Counted from the first letter of the stretch, positions 24,576 to 33,219 are shown. The stretch: DNA of 64,000 bases from Actinomadura macra NBRC 14102 (GCF_001552215.1 NZ_BCQT01000028.1:62001-126000), one strand, 5' to 3'. Program-made: numbers and translations. The notes: generated by a model from the sequence alone, not told the origin.

Positions 24576-25757
24576 ATGAGCAACCGCAGCGCCATCAGCA
24601 TCGCCTTCGCCGTTCACGGGGCCGTGGCCGGAACCCTGGCGACCCGCGTCCCGTGGATCCAGGACCATCTGGGCCTTGGCCCCACCATCCTCGGGATGGC
24701 CTTGCTGTGCCCGTCGGTCGGCGCCTTCATCGGGATGCCGATGGCCGGCCGGCTGGCACACCGGCTCGGCGGGCGCACCGCGACCCGCATCCTGCTCGCG
24801 GCATGGTGTGCGGTGCTCGCGCTGCCCGCGCTGGCACCGGCGCCCGCCTGGCTGTTCGCGGCGATGCTATTCTACGGCGTCACCTCCGGCATGTGCGACG
24901 TCGTGATGAACGCGCACGCGCTGACGCTGGAGCGGCGCCTGCGGCGACCGATCATCTCCGGCCTGCACGGCCTGTGGTGCGTCGGCAGCCTCGCCGCGGG
25001 CGGTGTGGGCATCCTCGCCGCGCACGCCGGGATCGACGCCCGGCTGCATCTCGGCACGCTCGCGGTGGTGCTCCTCGCGACGGGGATCGTCGCTGGGCGC
25101 GGCCTGCTCCCGGACAGGACCGCCCCCGGCGCGCCCGCCCCGCGCCGTTTCGCCCTCCCGGGCCGGCCCATCCTCGCCATCGGCGCGGTCGGGTTCTGCG
25201 CGACCTTCGCCGAGGGCGCCAGTGCCGACTGGGCCGCGGTCTACCTCACCCAGGTCGCGGGCGCGGGCCCCGGCCTCGCCGCCGCCACCTTCACGATCTT
25301 CATGTCCTGCATGGCGGCGACGCGCCTCGCCGGCGACCGGCTCATCCGCCGGTTCGGGCCGGTGGTGATCGTACGAGCGGGCGGGGTGCTCGCCGTCGCG
25401 GGCGGCGTGCTGGTCGTGGCCGCCCGCACGCCGGCGCCCGGCATCGCCGGGTTCGCGCTGATCGGTGTGGGCACCGCGACGATCGTGCCGTTGGTCTTCG
25501 CGGCGGCGAGCAACGCCGGGCCGAGTGCCGGCGAAGGCGTGGCGGGTGTGGCGACGATCACCTATCTGTCGGGCCTGACGGCGCCGGCCATCACCGGCTG
25601 GGCCGCCGGCGCCGTGTCCTACCCCGCCGCGTTCGCCATGATCACCGGGGTGGTGTCGCTGATGGCCCTCGCGGCGGGCGCCCTGCGCCCGAGGGCGGGA
25701 TCCGCTGTAGCGGCCTCCGACGCCGTCCACACCGAGGTCGTCCACACCGACCGGTAA
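24576..25757 (+). CDS. MFS transporter (FucP/YbjJ-like)
   Basis: A 393-residue permease with twelve predicted helices, beginning with SIAFAVHGAVAGTLATRVPWIQDHLGLGPTILGMALL. The phrases SGMCDVVMNAHALTLERR, ISGLHGLWCVGSLAAGG and EGASADWAAVYLTQV are characteristic of the YbjJ/FucP-related group. It probably carries a sugar or sugar-like metabolite. The divergent ROK gene and shared operators suggest sugar-dependent control. The C-terminal tail is hydrophilic and short. Confidence 0.93.
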   Translation: MSNRSAISIAFAVHGAVAGTLATRVPWIQDHLGLGPTILGMALLCPSVGAFIGMPMAGRLAHRLGGRTATRILLAAWCAVLALPALAPAPAWLFAAMLFYGVTSGMCDVVMNAHALTLERRLRRPIISGLHGLWCVGSLAAGGVGILAAHAGIDARLHLGTLAVVLLATGIVAGRGLLPDRTAPGAPAPRRFALPGRPILAIGAVGFCATFAEGASADWAAVYLTQVAGAGPGLAAATFTIFMSCMAATRLAGDRLIRRFGPVVIVRAGGVLAVAGGVLVVAARTPAPGIAGFALIGVGTATIVPLVFAAASNAGPSAGEGVAGVATITYLSGLTAPAITGWAAGAVSYPAAFAMITGVVSLMALAAGALRPRAGSAVAASDAVHTEVVHTDR

Positions 25758-25872
25758 AAACGGTCGATACGGACGAGCCACAACGGACATCAGGCCCCGC
25801 GTGGATTCTGAGCCGTAACGATCTCGGCACGGCAGGTTCCCCCGGATGCCGCCCGGGCGTAACGATTGCCGT

Positions 25873-26343
25873 GTGGCTACTGGCGGGAGTGGCACGGATG
25901 CCAATGCCGGGCGCATCGTCGCGCGGCTCAGGACTTGGCACGGAGTCTCGGTAGGACGGGCCGACTGCGGGACGGGCGTCGCGCTGTGCGCGGGACACGG
26001 CCAGTTCATGCATCTGCACACCGGCGACGAGGCGGAGCTGTGCCTGACCCGGCCGGTCGTGGAGCGGCTCGGCGGCGCGCTCACCGACTCGGGGCGGGTG
26101 CTGATCCGGCCGGGCGGCGACTGGATCTGCGTCCGGCTCGACACGGACTCGGACATGGCGATGGTGGTGTCGCTGGCCAGCGTCGCGATCAAGGCGCACA
26201 CCCGCCCGCCCACCGGCGGCGGAAGGCGGCTCACGCCGTGCGGCGCCGCGATGCCGCGGCGGGGAACAGCCGGGAGAGCCGAAAGCCCCGATCACCACGA
26301 TGCGGTGACCGGGGCTCAGGTCCGGATGAGCCCGGGGCCTTAG
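25873..26343 (+). CDS. Luciferase-domain-like small protein
   Basis: This protein of about 156 residues resembles the small actinobacterial proteins named luciferase domain proteins. The core is RIVARLRTWHGVSVGRADCGTGVALC, FMHLHTGDEAELCLTRPVVERLGGAL, GRVLIRPGGDWICVRLDTDSDMAMVVSLASVAIKAH. Function is unknown and light emission is not implied. GTG 25873 is chosen as the start; CGTAACGAT occurs twice just upstream (25814 and 25858). After the core, about 45 residues of arginine- and proline-rich tail run through a hairpin and into the convergent cold-shock gene, so the tail may be a read-through extension. Confidence 0.7.
   Translation: MATGGSGTDANAGRIVARLRTWHGVSVGRADCGTGVALCAGHGQFMHLHTGDEAELCLTRPVVERLGGALTDSGRVLIRPGGDWICVRLDTDSDMAMVVSLASVAIKAHTRPPTGGGRRLTPCGAAMPRRGTAGRAESPDHHDAVTGAQVRMSPGP
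26284..26316 (-). terminator. Terminator of the cold-shock gene
   Basis: AGCCCCGATCACC and GGTGACCGGGGCT form a 13-bp stem with one mismatch and a 7-nt loop, 23 nt after the cold-shock stop. On the minus strand it is followed by TTTC. It lies inside the 3' end of the convergent reading frame. Confidence 0.7.
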
Positions 26344-26543
26344 AGCGGGTAGACGCCCTCGGCCTGCGGGCCCTTCTGTCCCTGGGTGATCTCGAATCCA
26401 ACGCGCTGGTTCTCGTCCAGGCTGCGGTAGCCGCTGGTGGTGATCGCCGAGTAGTGCACGAACACGTCCGGGCCCCCGCCGTCAGGCGCGATGAACCCGA
26501 AGCCCTTCTCGGCGTTGAACCACTTCACGGTGCCTTCTGCCAC
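26340..26543 (-). CDS. Cold-shock protein (CspA family)
   Basis: The 67-residue single cold-shock domain binds single-stranded RNA and DNA. Both RNA-binding motifs are intact: KGFGFIAPD (RNP1) and DVFVHYSAI (RNP2), after GTVKWFNAE. It starts with GTG at 26543, with AAGGAGAAGGAAA upstream. The gap of 246 nt to kynU leaves room for an independent promoter and 5' untranslated region. The stop overlaps the end of the convergent luciferase-like frame. Confidence 0.97.
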   Translation of the reverse strand: MAEGTVKWFNAEKGFGFIAPDGGGPDVFVHYSAITTSGYRSLDENQRVGFEITQGQKGPQAEGVYPL

Positions 26544-26644
26544 TTTCCTTCTCCTCTGGGTGACGCTTCACCGGCCGCCGGGCGACGGCCGGGCTGCATA
26601 GCGGACTCATCTCGCGTCCGCCGGATCACCCGGGGGAAACGGAG

Positions 26645-26676
26645 AACGCCCGATGTCTAGAACTTCTGCGGGCGTT
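26645..26676 (-). terminator. Hairpin after kynU (candidate terminator)
   Basis: AACGCCCG and CGGGCGTT form an 8-bp stem with a 16-nt loop, 114 nt after the kynU stop. The minus strand continues TTCTCCGTTTCC. It could end the kynurenine operon or be part of the cold-shock leader RNA. Confidence 0.4.
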
Positions 26677-26789
26677 TCTTGAGCAAACGTTCGAGACTGC
26701 TGGCCAACTGCCTGCCTGACTGCAACGCATCGAACTTACCTCATACGGGGGGCGTCCGGACACCGACACACCGGTTCTCGCCGCGTCCC

Positions 26790-28073
26790 TCACGCCGAAA
26801 CGGAGGCAAGGTCCGCGATAGCCTCGGCGGCGCGGTGGCAGTCGTGGAACGTGCAGTACAGCGGGACGGGCGCGAGCCGGACGACGTCGGGCTCGCGGGC
26901 GTCGGCGATCACGCCGTGCCGCTCGGCGAGCCGCGCGACCAGGCCGCCCGCGTCGCTGACCCGCAGCGACAGCTGGCAGCCACGCGCCGCCGGATCGGCC
27001 GGGGTGAGCGGCTCCGCGCCCCGGACGGCGGCCAGCCGGGACGCGAGGTAGCCGGTGAGACGCTCGCTCCTGGCGCGCAGCGCCTCCATCCCGACTCGGT
27101 CGAAGATCTCCAGGGAGGCCAGCACGGGAGCGAGCGCCATGATCGGCGGGTTGGACAGCTGCCAGGCGTCGGCCGAGGCGGGCGGCGCGATGTCGGGCTC
27201 CATCCGGAACCGGACGGAGGGGTCGGTGCCCCACCAACCCGCCAGCCGCGGCAGCGAGGCGTCCCGGACGTGCCGCTCGTGGATGAAGCACCCGGCGACG
27301 GCCCCGGGCCCGCTGTTGAGGTACTTGTAGGTGCACCAGGCGGCGAAGTCCACGTCCCAGTCGTGCAGGCGCAGCGGGACGTTCCCGGCGGCGTGCGCGA
27401 GGTCCCAGCCGACGGCGGCGCCGGCGGCGCGGCCCGCCTTGGTGATCGCGGGCATGTCCATGAGCTGGCCGGTCAGGTAGTTGACGCCGCCGAGCATGAG
27501 CAGCGCCACCGTCGCCCCCTCACGTTCGAGGAAGCTGAGGATGTCCTCCGTGCGCAGGTGCTCCTCGCCCGGCCGGGGTCGCAGCCGCACGACGGTCCGC
27601 GCCGGGTCCAGCCCGTGGTGGACGGCCTGGCTGGCGACCGCGTAGGAGTCGGACGGGAAGGCCGAGTCCTCGATGACGATGCGGGTGCGGCTCCCGGCGG
27701 GCCGGTAGAAGGTCGCCATCATCAGGTGCAGGTTGACCGTCAGCGAGTTCATCGCGACGACCTCGTGCGGCAGGGCGCCGACAAGGCGGGCGGCGGGCTC
27801 GCGCAGCAGCTCGTGGTAGGCCACCCAGGGACGGCGCGCCCGGGTGTGGCCCTCGACCGCCAGCCGCGCCCAGTCGTCAAGTTCCTCGCGCAGGAGCCCC
27901 GCGACCGTGGCCGGCTGGAGGCCGAGCGAGTTGCCCGCGAAGTAGGCCGCTTCGGGGTGCGGCCCACCCGGCGCCGGTGGGACGAGGAACTCCCCGCGCA
28001 GCGTCGGCAGCGGGTCGGTCTCGTCGAGGCGCCGCGCCTCGTCCGCGAAGGTCACCGTGTTTTCGGAGCTCAC
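26790..28073 (-). CDS. kynU: Kynureninase
   Basis: KynU is a PLP enzyme that cleaves kynurenine or 3-hydroxykynurenine to anthranilate or 3-hydroxyanthranilate plus alanine. The 427-residue protein has YFAGNSLGLQP (about 44-54), the PLP-aspartate region DLAHAAGNVPL, and the Schiff-base lysine in TYKYLNSGPG (Lys250), followed by GWWG and WQLSNPP. It is the last gene of the operon; its ATG overlaps the ACMS decarboxylase stop (ATGA). Because the other enzymes act on 3-hydroxyanthranilate, 3-hydroxykynurenine is the likely substrate here. Neither kynA nor kmo is in the window. Confidence 0.97.
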   Translation of the reverse strand: MSSENTVTFADEARRLDETDPLPTLRGEFLVPPAPGGPHPEAAYFAGNSLGLQPATVAGLLREELDDWARLAVEGHTRARRPWVAYHELLREPAARLVGALPHEVVAMNSLTVNLHLMMATFYRPAGSRTRIVIEDSAFPSDSYAVASQAVHHGLDPARTVVRLRPRPGEEHLRTEDILSFLEREGATVALLMLGGVNYLTGQLMDMPAITKAGRAAGAAVGWDLAHAAGNVPLRLHDWDVDFAAWCTYKYLNSGPGAVAGCFIHERHVRDASLPRLAGWWGTDPSVRFRMEPDIAPPASADAWQLSNPPIMALAPVLASLEIFDRVGMEALRARSERLTGYLASRLAAVRGAEPLTPADPAARGCQLSLRVSDAGGLVARLAERHGVIADAREPDVVRLAPVPLYCTFHDCHRAAEAIADLASVSA

Positions 28074-29119
28074 TGCATACTTCCTTCGGAGGCGACCAGT
28101 CCGGCGGGGACGGCTGCGAAGAACGCCTGCGCGTTGCCACCGAGCATCTGGGCGCGTTCGGCGTCGTCCAGCCCCGGGCAGGCCCGGATGGTCTCGCCGG
28201 GCTCCTTCTCCCCCAGGGGGAACGGGTAGTCGGTGCCCAGCATCACGCGATCGCTGCCCATCACATCGACGAGCAGCCGGAGCGCGCGCGGGTCGAACAC
28301 GGCGGAGTCCACGAAGAACCGGTCGGTGTACTGCGATGGCGGACGCGGCGAGTCGGCGCGGACGATGTCACGGTTGCGCCAGGCGTTGTCGGCCCGTCCG
28401 AGCAGGAACGCGAAGCTGCCGCCGCCGTGGCAGAAGCACAGCCGCAGCGATTCGGGGAGGCGCTCGAAAGCGCCGGACAGCATCAGCCCGAGGATGCTGA
28501 GCTGCGTCTCGGCGGGCATCCCGGACAGCCACGGCAGCATGTGCCCGCGCATCCGGTCGGCGCCGAGCATGTCCCACGGGTGGGCCAGGACGGGCAGGCC
28601 GAGGTCGGCGCAGTGCGCGAGGAAGCCGGTGATCCCCGGGTCGTCGAGGTTGCGGTCGCCGACGTGGTTGCCGATGTGGACGCCGCGGTGCCCGGCCGCC
28701 GCGGCCCTCGTCGCGACCTCGCAGGCGAGGGCCGGGTCCTGGAGGGGGACCTGGCAGAGCGGGAGCAGCCGGTCCGGCACGTCCGCGCAGAAGGCCAGGA
28801 TGCGCTCGTTCACCAGGTCGCACCAGTCGGCGGCGCGGACCGGCTCGGCTGCGTACCCGAACATCAGCGGGGTCGACGAGACGGCCTGCACACCGACGCC
28901 GGCGGCGTCCATGTCGGCCAGCCGCCGCGCCGGGTCCCACAGCCCTTCCTCGACGGGCCGGTATTCCTCGTCCCCGCTCATCATCATCCCGGCGCCGCCC
29001 GCGCCGACGCGCAGCCACGGCTCTCCCGCGCCGGCGAGGACGCGGCCTTCGGCGCGCGTGAACCGGGGAAAGACGTGGGAGTGAACGTCGACGACGGGCC
29101 CGGGGCCGGCTGCGGGCAT
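28070..29119 (-). CDS. 2-amino-3-carboxymuconate-6-semialdehyde decarboxylase (ACMSD)
   Basis: ACMSD removes CO2 from the ring-opened product of HAO, giving 2-aminomuconate semialdehyde and diverting it from quinolinate formation. The 349-residue amidohydrolase-superfamily protein has the metal-binding VDVHSHVFPRF at the N-terminus, VPLQDPALACEV, GVHIGNHV, PVLAHPWDMLG with a zinc histidine, CHGGGSFAFLLGR and the catalytic aspartate region MLGTDYPFPLGE. ATG 29119 is used; GTG 29137, in frame and overlapping the HAO stop by 8 nt, is an alternative. Neither has a strong SD. It sits between HAO and KynU in the operon. Confidence 0.96.
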   Translation of the reverse strand: MPAAGPGPVVDVHSHVFPRFTRAEGRVLAGAGEPWLRVGAGGAGMMMSGDEEYRPVEEGLWDPARRLADMDAAGVGVQAVSSTPLMFGYAAEPVRAADWCDLVNERILAFCADVPDRLLPLCQVPLQDPALACEVATRAAAAGHRGVHIGNHVGDRNLDDPGITGFLAHCADLGLPVLAHPWDMLGADRMRGHMLPWLSGMPAETQLSILGLMLSGAFERLPESLRLCFCHGGGSFAFLLGRADNAWRNRDIVRADSPRPPSQYTDRFFVDSAVFDPRALRLLVDVMGSDRVMLGTDYPFPLGEKEPGETIRACPGLDDAERAQMLGGNAQAFFAAVPAGLVASEGSMQ

Positions 29120-29129
29120 GGATCCGAGG

Positions 29130-29702
29130 TCAGGCACGGGGTGCCGTCGCGGGGACCATGGACGTCGGCCACTGCTTGCCCGGGTGGACGGCGCCGCAGT
29201 CCGGGCACTTGCGGTCGCCGTCGTAGAAGCTCTGGAAGACCGGCGGCAGGTCATCGACGATCGAGCGGACCTGGAGGTCCACGCGGTGCACGAGGTGGTG
29301 GCACTCGGGGCAGTACCACTCGAACGCCTCCCGCTGGCCCTCCGGGCGCGGGATCTCCACCACGAGACCGATCGATCCGATCTCGGGCCGCTGCGGTGAG
29401 TGCCGGACGTGCGGCGGCAGCAGGAACACATCGCCCTCGTTGATCTGGAGGTCGACCGGCGGACGGCCCTCCTCCTCCATGACGCGCAGGACCATGTTGC
29501 CCTTGAGCTGGTAGAAGAACTCCTCCTTCGGGTCGTCGTGGAAGTCGGTGCGCTGGTTCGGCCCCCCGACCACCATGACGATCAGCCCCGCGTCGTCGTA
29601 CACCTGAACGTTGCCGACCGGCGGTTTGAGAAGGTCGCGATGCTCCTCGATCCACGCGTCGAAGTTGAACGGCCGCCCGAACGACAGCTGCGGCAGGGTC
29701 AT
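29130..29702 (-). CDS. 3-hydroxyanthranilate 3,4-dioxygenase
   Basis: HAO opens the ring of 3-hydroxyanthranilate to 2-amino-3-carboxymuconate semialdehyde. The 190-residue cupin shows the iron ligands His55 and Glu61 in RTDFHDDPKEEFFYQLKG and a third histidine in LPPHVRHSP (about 98). The bacterial-type rubredoxin-like second metal site is complete: CPEC (131-134) and CPDC (166-169). ATG 29702 overlaps the RidA stop by 4 nt. The enzyme links kynureninase to the decarboxylase beside it. Confidence 0.97.
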   Translation of the reverse strand: MTLPQLSFGRPFNFDAWIEEHRDLLKPPVGNVQVYDDAGLIVMVVGGPNQRTDFHDDPKEEFFYQLKGNMVLRVMEEEGRPPVDLQINEGDVFLLPPHVRHSPQRPEIGSIGLVVEIPRPEGQREAFEWYCPECHHLVHRVDLQVRSIVDDLPPVFQSFYDGDRKCPDCGAVHPGKQWPTSMVPATAPRA

Positions 29703-30157
29703 GCCCCGGCCTCCTTTCCGGTGGTGCGGGCGCCGGGGATGTGGGCCACGCACGCGATCTCGATGAGCAGGTGCGGGTGCGGGAGTTGGTGGACGGCGAC
29801 GGTGGTCCGGGCGGGCCCGGTCGCATCGAAGTACTCGCCGTAGACCTCGTTGTACCCGCCGAAGTCGTTCATGTTCACCAGGTAGGTGGTGACGTTGACG
29901 AGGTCGGCCAGCCCTCCCCCGGCGGCTTCGAGCAGGTCCCCGATGTTCTCGATGACGGCGCGGGTCTGCGCGCGGATGTCGAGGTCGGTGACGCCCATCG
30001 CGTCGGCGTCGGCTCCGGCGAACGTCCCGTCGGGGCGGCGCGAGCTCGTCCCGGACACGAACACCAGGTCCCCGGCACGCCTGACGTGCGGGAACCGGCC
30101 GCGCGGCCGGGCCTTCCCGGTGACGGTGATCGCCTCGTTCGTCAGATCCCGTCCCAT
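29699..30157 (-). CDS. RidA-family 2-aminomuconate deaminase
   Basis: The 152-residue RidA (YjgF/UK114) protein is predicted to hydrolyse 2-aminomuconate to 4-oxalocrotonate (2-oxo-3-hexenedioate) and ammonia. Features are PRGRFPHVRRAGDLVFVSGTSSRRPDG, IRAQTRAVIENIGDLLEAAGGGLADLVNVTTYLVNMNDFGGYNEVY and the catalytic-site arginine and glutamate in ARTTVAVHQLPHPHLLIEI. General RidA proteins clear reactive enamines; the operon position between HAO and the oxalocrotonate decarboxylase points to the dedicated deaminase. Its ATG shares a base with the upstream stop (TGATG). Confidence 0.93.
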   Translation of the reverse strand: MGRDLTNEAITVTGKARPRGRFPHVRRAGDLVFVSGTSSRRPDGTFAGADADAMGVTDLDIRAQTRAVIENIGDLLEAAGGGLADLVNVTTYLVNMNDFGGYNEVYGEYFDATGPARTTVAVHQLPHPHLLIEIACVAHIPGARTTGKEAGA

Positions 30158-30900
30158 CAGGTGGTCACCTCCACGGCGCCGAGCCCCGCGCCGATGACAC
30201 GCACATGCGCGTCCTTGGGCAGCGGGACGGCGGCGGTCGCGGCGCCCGCCAGCACGATCCAGCCGGGTTCGAGCCGCATCCCGGCGCCGAGCGCCAGCCG
30301 TGCCGCCGCGCGCAGTGACCGGGCCGGATCGCCGAGGATCGCGGCGGACGACCCGGTCTGCGCGGGACGGCCGTCGATCTCCATCAGCAACCCGACATTG
30401 GACAGGTCGCGGGGCGCGTGCCAGGCGCCGAAGCCGAACCGCGCGGCGGAGGCGTTGTCGGCGATCACGTCCGGCAGCGTGAACCTGAAGTCCCGGTAGC
30501 GGGAGTCGAGCACCTCGAACCCGACCGCGACGCCCGTCACGGCCGACTCCACCTCGGCGACCGAACGGACCTCCCGCCCGATGAGGTAGGCGATCTCCGG
30601 CTCGATCCGCGGGTGGATGAGGGCCGAGAGGTCGACCGACGACTCGGCGAGCATCGCGTCGGTGAGCAGGCCCCAGATGACGTCGTCCACACCCATCTGG
30701 ATCATCTTGGCGCGGCTGGTGAAGCCCATCTTGACGCCCGCGAGCCGCTCCCCCCGGCGGCGCCGTCGCTCGATGACCGCGCGCTGCACCGCATAGGCGG
30801 TGGACACGTCGAAGGGGGACGCGTCGGTGAGCGGGGGGATCGCCCGCACGTCCCGGGCGGCCTCGTCCAGCCTCGTCGCCAGGTCCCGCACGTCCACCAT
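30157..30900 (-). CDS. 4-oxalocrotonate (2-oxo-3-hexenedioate) decarboxylase
   Basis: This 247-residue protein of the MhpD/fumarylacetoacetase-like family should decarboxylate 4-oxalocrotonate to 2-oxopent-4-enoate. Seen are VKMGFTSRAKMIQMGVDDVIWGLLTD, the metal site IHPRIEPEIAYLIGRE with the E-x-E pair, and VGFEVLDSRYRDFRFTLPDVIADNASAARFGFG. It pairs with the hydratase gene next door, as DmpH/DmpE-type pairs do; the two are similar enough that the roles could be swapped. The assignment here rests on FRFTLPDVIADNASA, typical of decarboxylases. TGATG junctions tie it to both neighbours. Confidence 0.85.
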   Translation of the reverse strand: MVDVRDLATRLDEAARDVRAIPPLTDASPFDVSTAYAVQRAVIERRRRRGERLAGVKMGFTSRAKMIQMGVDDVIWGLLTDAMLAESSVDLSALIHPRIEPEIAYLIGREVRSVAEVESAVTGVAVGFEVLDSRYRDFRFTLPDVIADNASAARFGFGAWHAPRDLSNVGLLMEIDGRPAQTGSSAAILGDPARSLRAAARLALGAGMRLEPGWIVLAGAATAAVPLPKDAHVRVIGAGLGAVEVTT

Positions 30901-31706
30901 CAGGACTCCTCCTTGCCGAACGCGACGCGGACGTCGCCGAGGCCGTCGATGCGCGCCTCGAACACGTCGCCGGGGGCCGCGGGCACCACCGGGCCGAGCG
31001 CGCCCGTGAGCACGGTGTCACCCGCCCGCAGCGGGCGGCCGAGCCGGGCGAGCGTGTCGGCGAGCCACAGCGCCGCGTTCAGCGGATGGCCGAGGCACGC
31101 GGCGCCGTTACCGGTGGACAGTTGCTCGCCGCGGCGCTCCAAGACCATCCCGCACAGCCGCAGGTCCACGTCCGCGAGCCGGACGGGCCTGGTGCCGAGG
31201 ACGTACATGCCCGAGGAGGCGTTGTCGGCGACCGTGTCGGCAAGGGTGATGTCCCAGTCGCGGACGCGGCTGCCGACGACCTCGATGGCGGGCAGCGCGA
31301 ACGCGGTCGCGCGGATCAGGTCGGCGACGGTGTGCCGCTCGTGCGGCAGATCACCGTCCAGGACGAGCGCGACCTCGGCCTCCGCGCGCGGCTGCAGGAC
31401 GGCGCCCGGCGGGATCTCCGCCCCGTCCGGGACGGCCATGTCGGCGAACAGCATCCCGAAGTCGGGGCTGGTGACACCGAGCTGGTCCTGCACGGCCGGC
31501 GACGTCAGGCCGATCTTGCGGCCGGTGAGGCGGCGGCCGTCGCGCAGCCAGCGCTCGGTCAGCCGGTCCTGGACGGCGTAGGCGTCGTCCGCGGAGGTGA
31601 TCAGGTCACGGACGGGCGCGCACGGCACGCCCGAGGCGTGGGCGCCGAGAAGGCGTTCGGCGGCGGCGTCGATGCCGGTGGGGTCGCTGCTGGAAGGATC
31701 GGTCAC
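30900..31706 (-). CDS. 2-oxopent-4-enoate hydratase (MhpD-like)
   Basis: The 268-residue enzyme is predicted to add water to 2-oxopent-4-enoate to give 4-hydroxy-2-oxovalerate. The family pattern is clear: GRKIGLTSPAVQDQLGVTSPDFGMLFADM, LQPRAEAEVALVLDGDL with the metal glutamates, and PAIEVVGSRVRDWDITLADTVADNASSGMYVLG. The next steps (aldolase and acetaldehyde dehydrogenase) are not encoded in the window. It lies 10 nt after the dehydrogenase stop and overlaps the decarboxylase start. Confidence 0.88.
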   Translation of the reverse strand: MTDPSSSDPTGIDAAAERLLGAHASGVPCAPVRDLITSADDAYAVQDRLTERWLRDGRRLTGRKIGLTSPAVQDQLGVTSPDFGMLFADMAVPDGAEIPPGAVLQPRAEAEVALVLDGDLPHERHTVADLIRATAFALPAIEVVGSRVRDWDITLADTVADNASSGMYVLGTRPVRLADVDLRLCGMVLERRGEQLSTGNGAACLGHPLNAALWLADTLARLGRPLRAGDTVLTGALGPVVPAAPGDVFEARIDGLGDVRVAFGKEES

Positions 31707-31716
31707 GGGTCCGCTC

Positions 31717-33153
31717 TCAGATCTGGATGCACACGTTGACGGGTTCGGAGAAGAAGTCCAGGGAGTACTCTCCCCCCTCGCGCCCGATGCCGGACGCCTT
31801 GACGCCGCCGAACGGTGTCCGCAGATCGCGCAGGTTCCAGCAGTTCACCCAGACGATCCCGGTCTGCACGCGCGGCGCGACCCGGTGCGCCCGGGACAGG
31901 TCGCGGGTCCAGACGGTGGACGCCAGGCCGTAGGGGCTGTCGTTGGCGAGCCGGAGTGCCTCGTCCTCGGTGTCGAAGGGGGCCACGTGGCAGACGGGCC
32001 CGAAGATCTCCTCGCGGACGGTCCGGGCCGTCTCGGGCAGCCCGGTGAGCACGGTGGGCTCGACGTAGAAGCCGCCGTCCCGCGCGTCCCCGAAGGAGGG
32101 GACGCCGCCTCCGGCCACGACCTCGGCGCCCTCCTCGCGAGCGAGCCGGTAGTAGGACAGGACCTTGTCACGGTGCTCGGCCGAGATCATCGGGCCGTAG
32201 CCGTCCAGCGCCCGCGCACGCTCGGCGAGCCTGGCGACGAACTCCTCGAAGACCGGCCGTTCGACGTAGACGCGTTCGGTGCACAGGCAGATCTGCCCGG
32301 AGTGGGTGAACGAGGAGCGGACGGTGCCGTCGACGGCCGCGTCGAGGTCGGCGTCGGCGAAGACCAGCGCGGGGTTCTTGCCGCCGAGCTCGAACGAGAC
32401 GGGGGTGACGTGGTCGGCGGCATTACGCATGATGGCCGCGCCGGTGGCCGACTCGCCGGTGAAGGCGATGGCGTCCACGCCCGGGTGCCCGGTCAGGAAC
32501 TCGCCCGCCGCGCCCGCGCCGTGCCCGTGCACGAGGTTGAACGCGCCGGACGGCAGCCCGGCCTGGTCGATCACCTGGGCGAGCAGCGTCGCGGTCAAGG
32601 GCGTCTCCTCCGACGGCTTGGCCACGACGGCGTTCCCGGCCGCGAGGGCCGGGGCGACCTTCCAGGTCAGCAGCAGCAGCGGGAGGTTCCAGGGCGAGAT
32701 GACCGCGACCACCCCGAGGGGGCGGCGGACGGTGTAGTTGAGCGCCTGCCCGGCCCCGGCGCTCCAGCCCGGGATCTGCGTCGTGTAGGCCCGTTCGGGC
32801 CGCCCGTACAGCAGCTCGGCATAGGCGCGGAAGTTGCCGATGGCGCGGGGAATGTCGACGGTGGAGGCCAGCTCGCGGGGCTTGCCGGTGTCGGCGACCT
32901 CCGCGTCGACGAACTCCTCGAACCGCGCCTGGATGCCGTCGGCGATCCGGCGCAGGGTGGCTGCGCGCTCCTCGACGCCCGTCGCGCCCCAGGGGCCGAC
33001 GAGCGCGGCCTGGGCGGCCGTCACGGCGTCGTCGACGACCTCGCGGGTGGCCTCGGGGACGGCGCCCATCTCGGTGCCGTCGGCCGGCGCGACGAGAGGG
33101 AAGGCCGGACCGTCCGAACGGAAGACCCCGCCGACGTAGTGCTCAGCCTTCAT
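31717..33153 (-). CDS. 2-aminomuconate (2-hydroxymuconate) semialdehyde dehydrogenase
   Basis: A 478-residue NAD-dependent aldehyde dehydrogenase and first gene of the operon. It has the oxyanion asparagine motif VISPWNLPLLLLTWKVAPALAAGN, the NAD loop FTGESATGAAIM, the general base in FELGGKNPALVF and the nucleophile cysteine in SGQICLCTERVYVERPVFEEF. The QxCLCTERVYVE wording is characteristic of 2-hydroxymuconic/2-aminomuconic semialdehyde dehydrogenases. ATG 33153 has GGAGGAAACGGG in front. The promoter lies in the gap to the divergent LysR gene, with a dyad and a shared bipartite site. Confidence 0.95.
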   Translation of the reverse strand: MKAEHYVGGVFRSDGPAFPLVAPADGTEMGAVPEATREVVDDAVTAAQAALVGPWGATGVEERAATLRRIADGIQARFEEFVDAEVADTGKPRELASTVDIPRAIGNFRAYAELLYGRPERAYTTQIPGWSAGAGQALNYTVRRPLGVVAVISPWNLPLLLLTWKVAPALAAGNAVVAKPSEETPLTATLLAQVIDQAGLPSGAFNLVHGHGAGAAGEFLTGHPGVDAIAFTGESATGAAIMRNAADHVTPVSFELGGKNPALVFADADLDAAVDGTVRSSFTHSGQICLCTERVYVERPVFEEFVARLAERARALDGYGPMISAEHRDKVLSYYRLAREEGAEVVAGGGVPSFGDARDGGFYVEPTVLTGLPETARTVREEIFGPVCHVAPFDTEDEALRLANDSPYGLASTVWTRDLSRAHRVAPRVQTGIVWVNCWNLRDLRTPFGGVKASGIGREGGEYSLDFFSEPVNVCIQI

Positions 33154-33219
33154 CCCGTTTCCTCCACCCCGTGATCTGCCCGGACACCTGCGATCCTGCG
33201 CCACCCCAGCTATGCCTGG

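Noticed and set aside
25814..25866. CGTAACGAT direct repeat as an operator
   Set aside because: Two copies 44 bp apart without symmetry or a plausible regulator; kept only as a remark.
30157..31706. Tandem duplication of one hydratase gene
   Set aside because: The two MhpD-family genes are related but clearly diverged and match the standard decarboxylase/hydratase pair.
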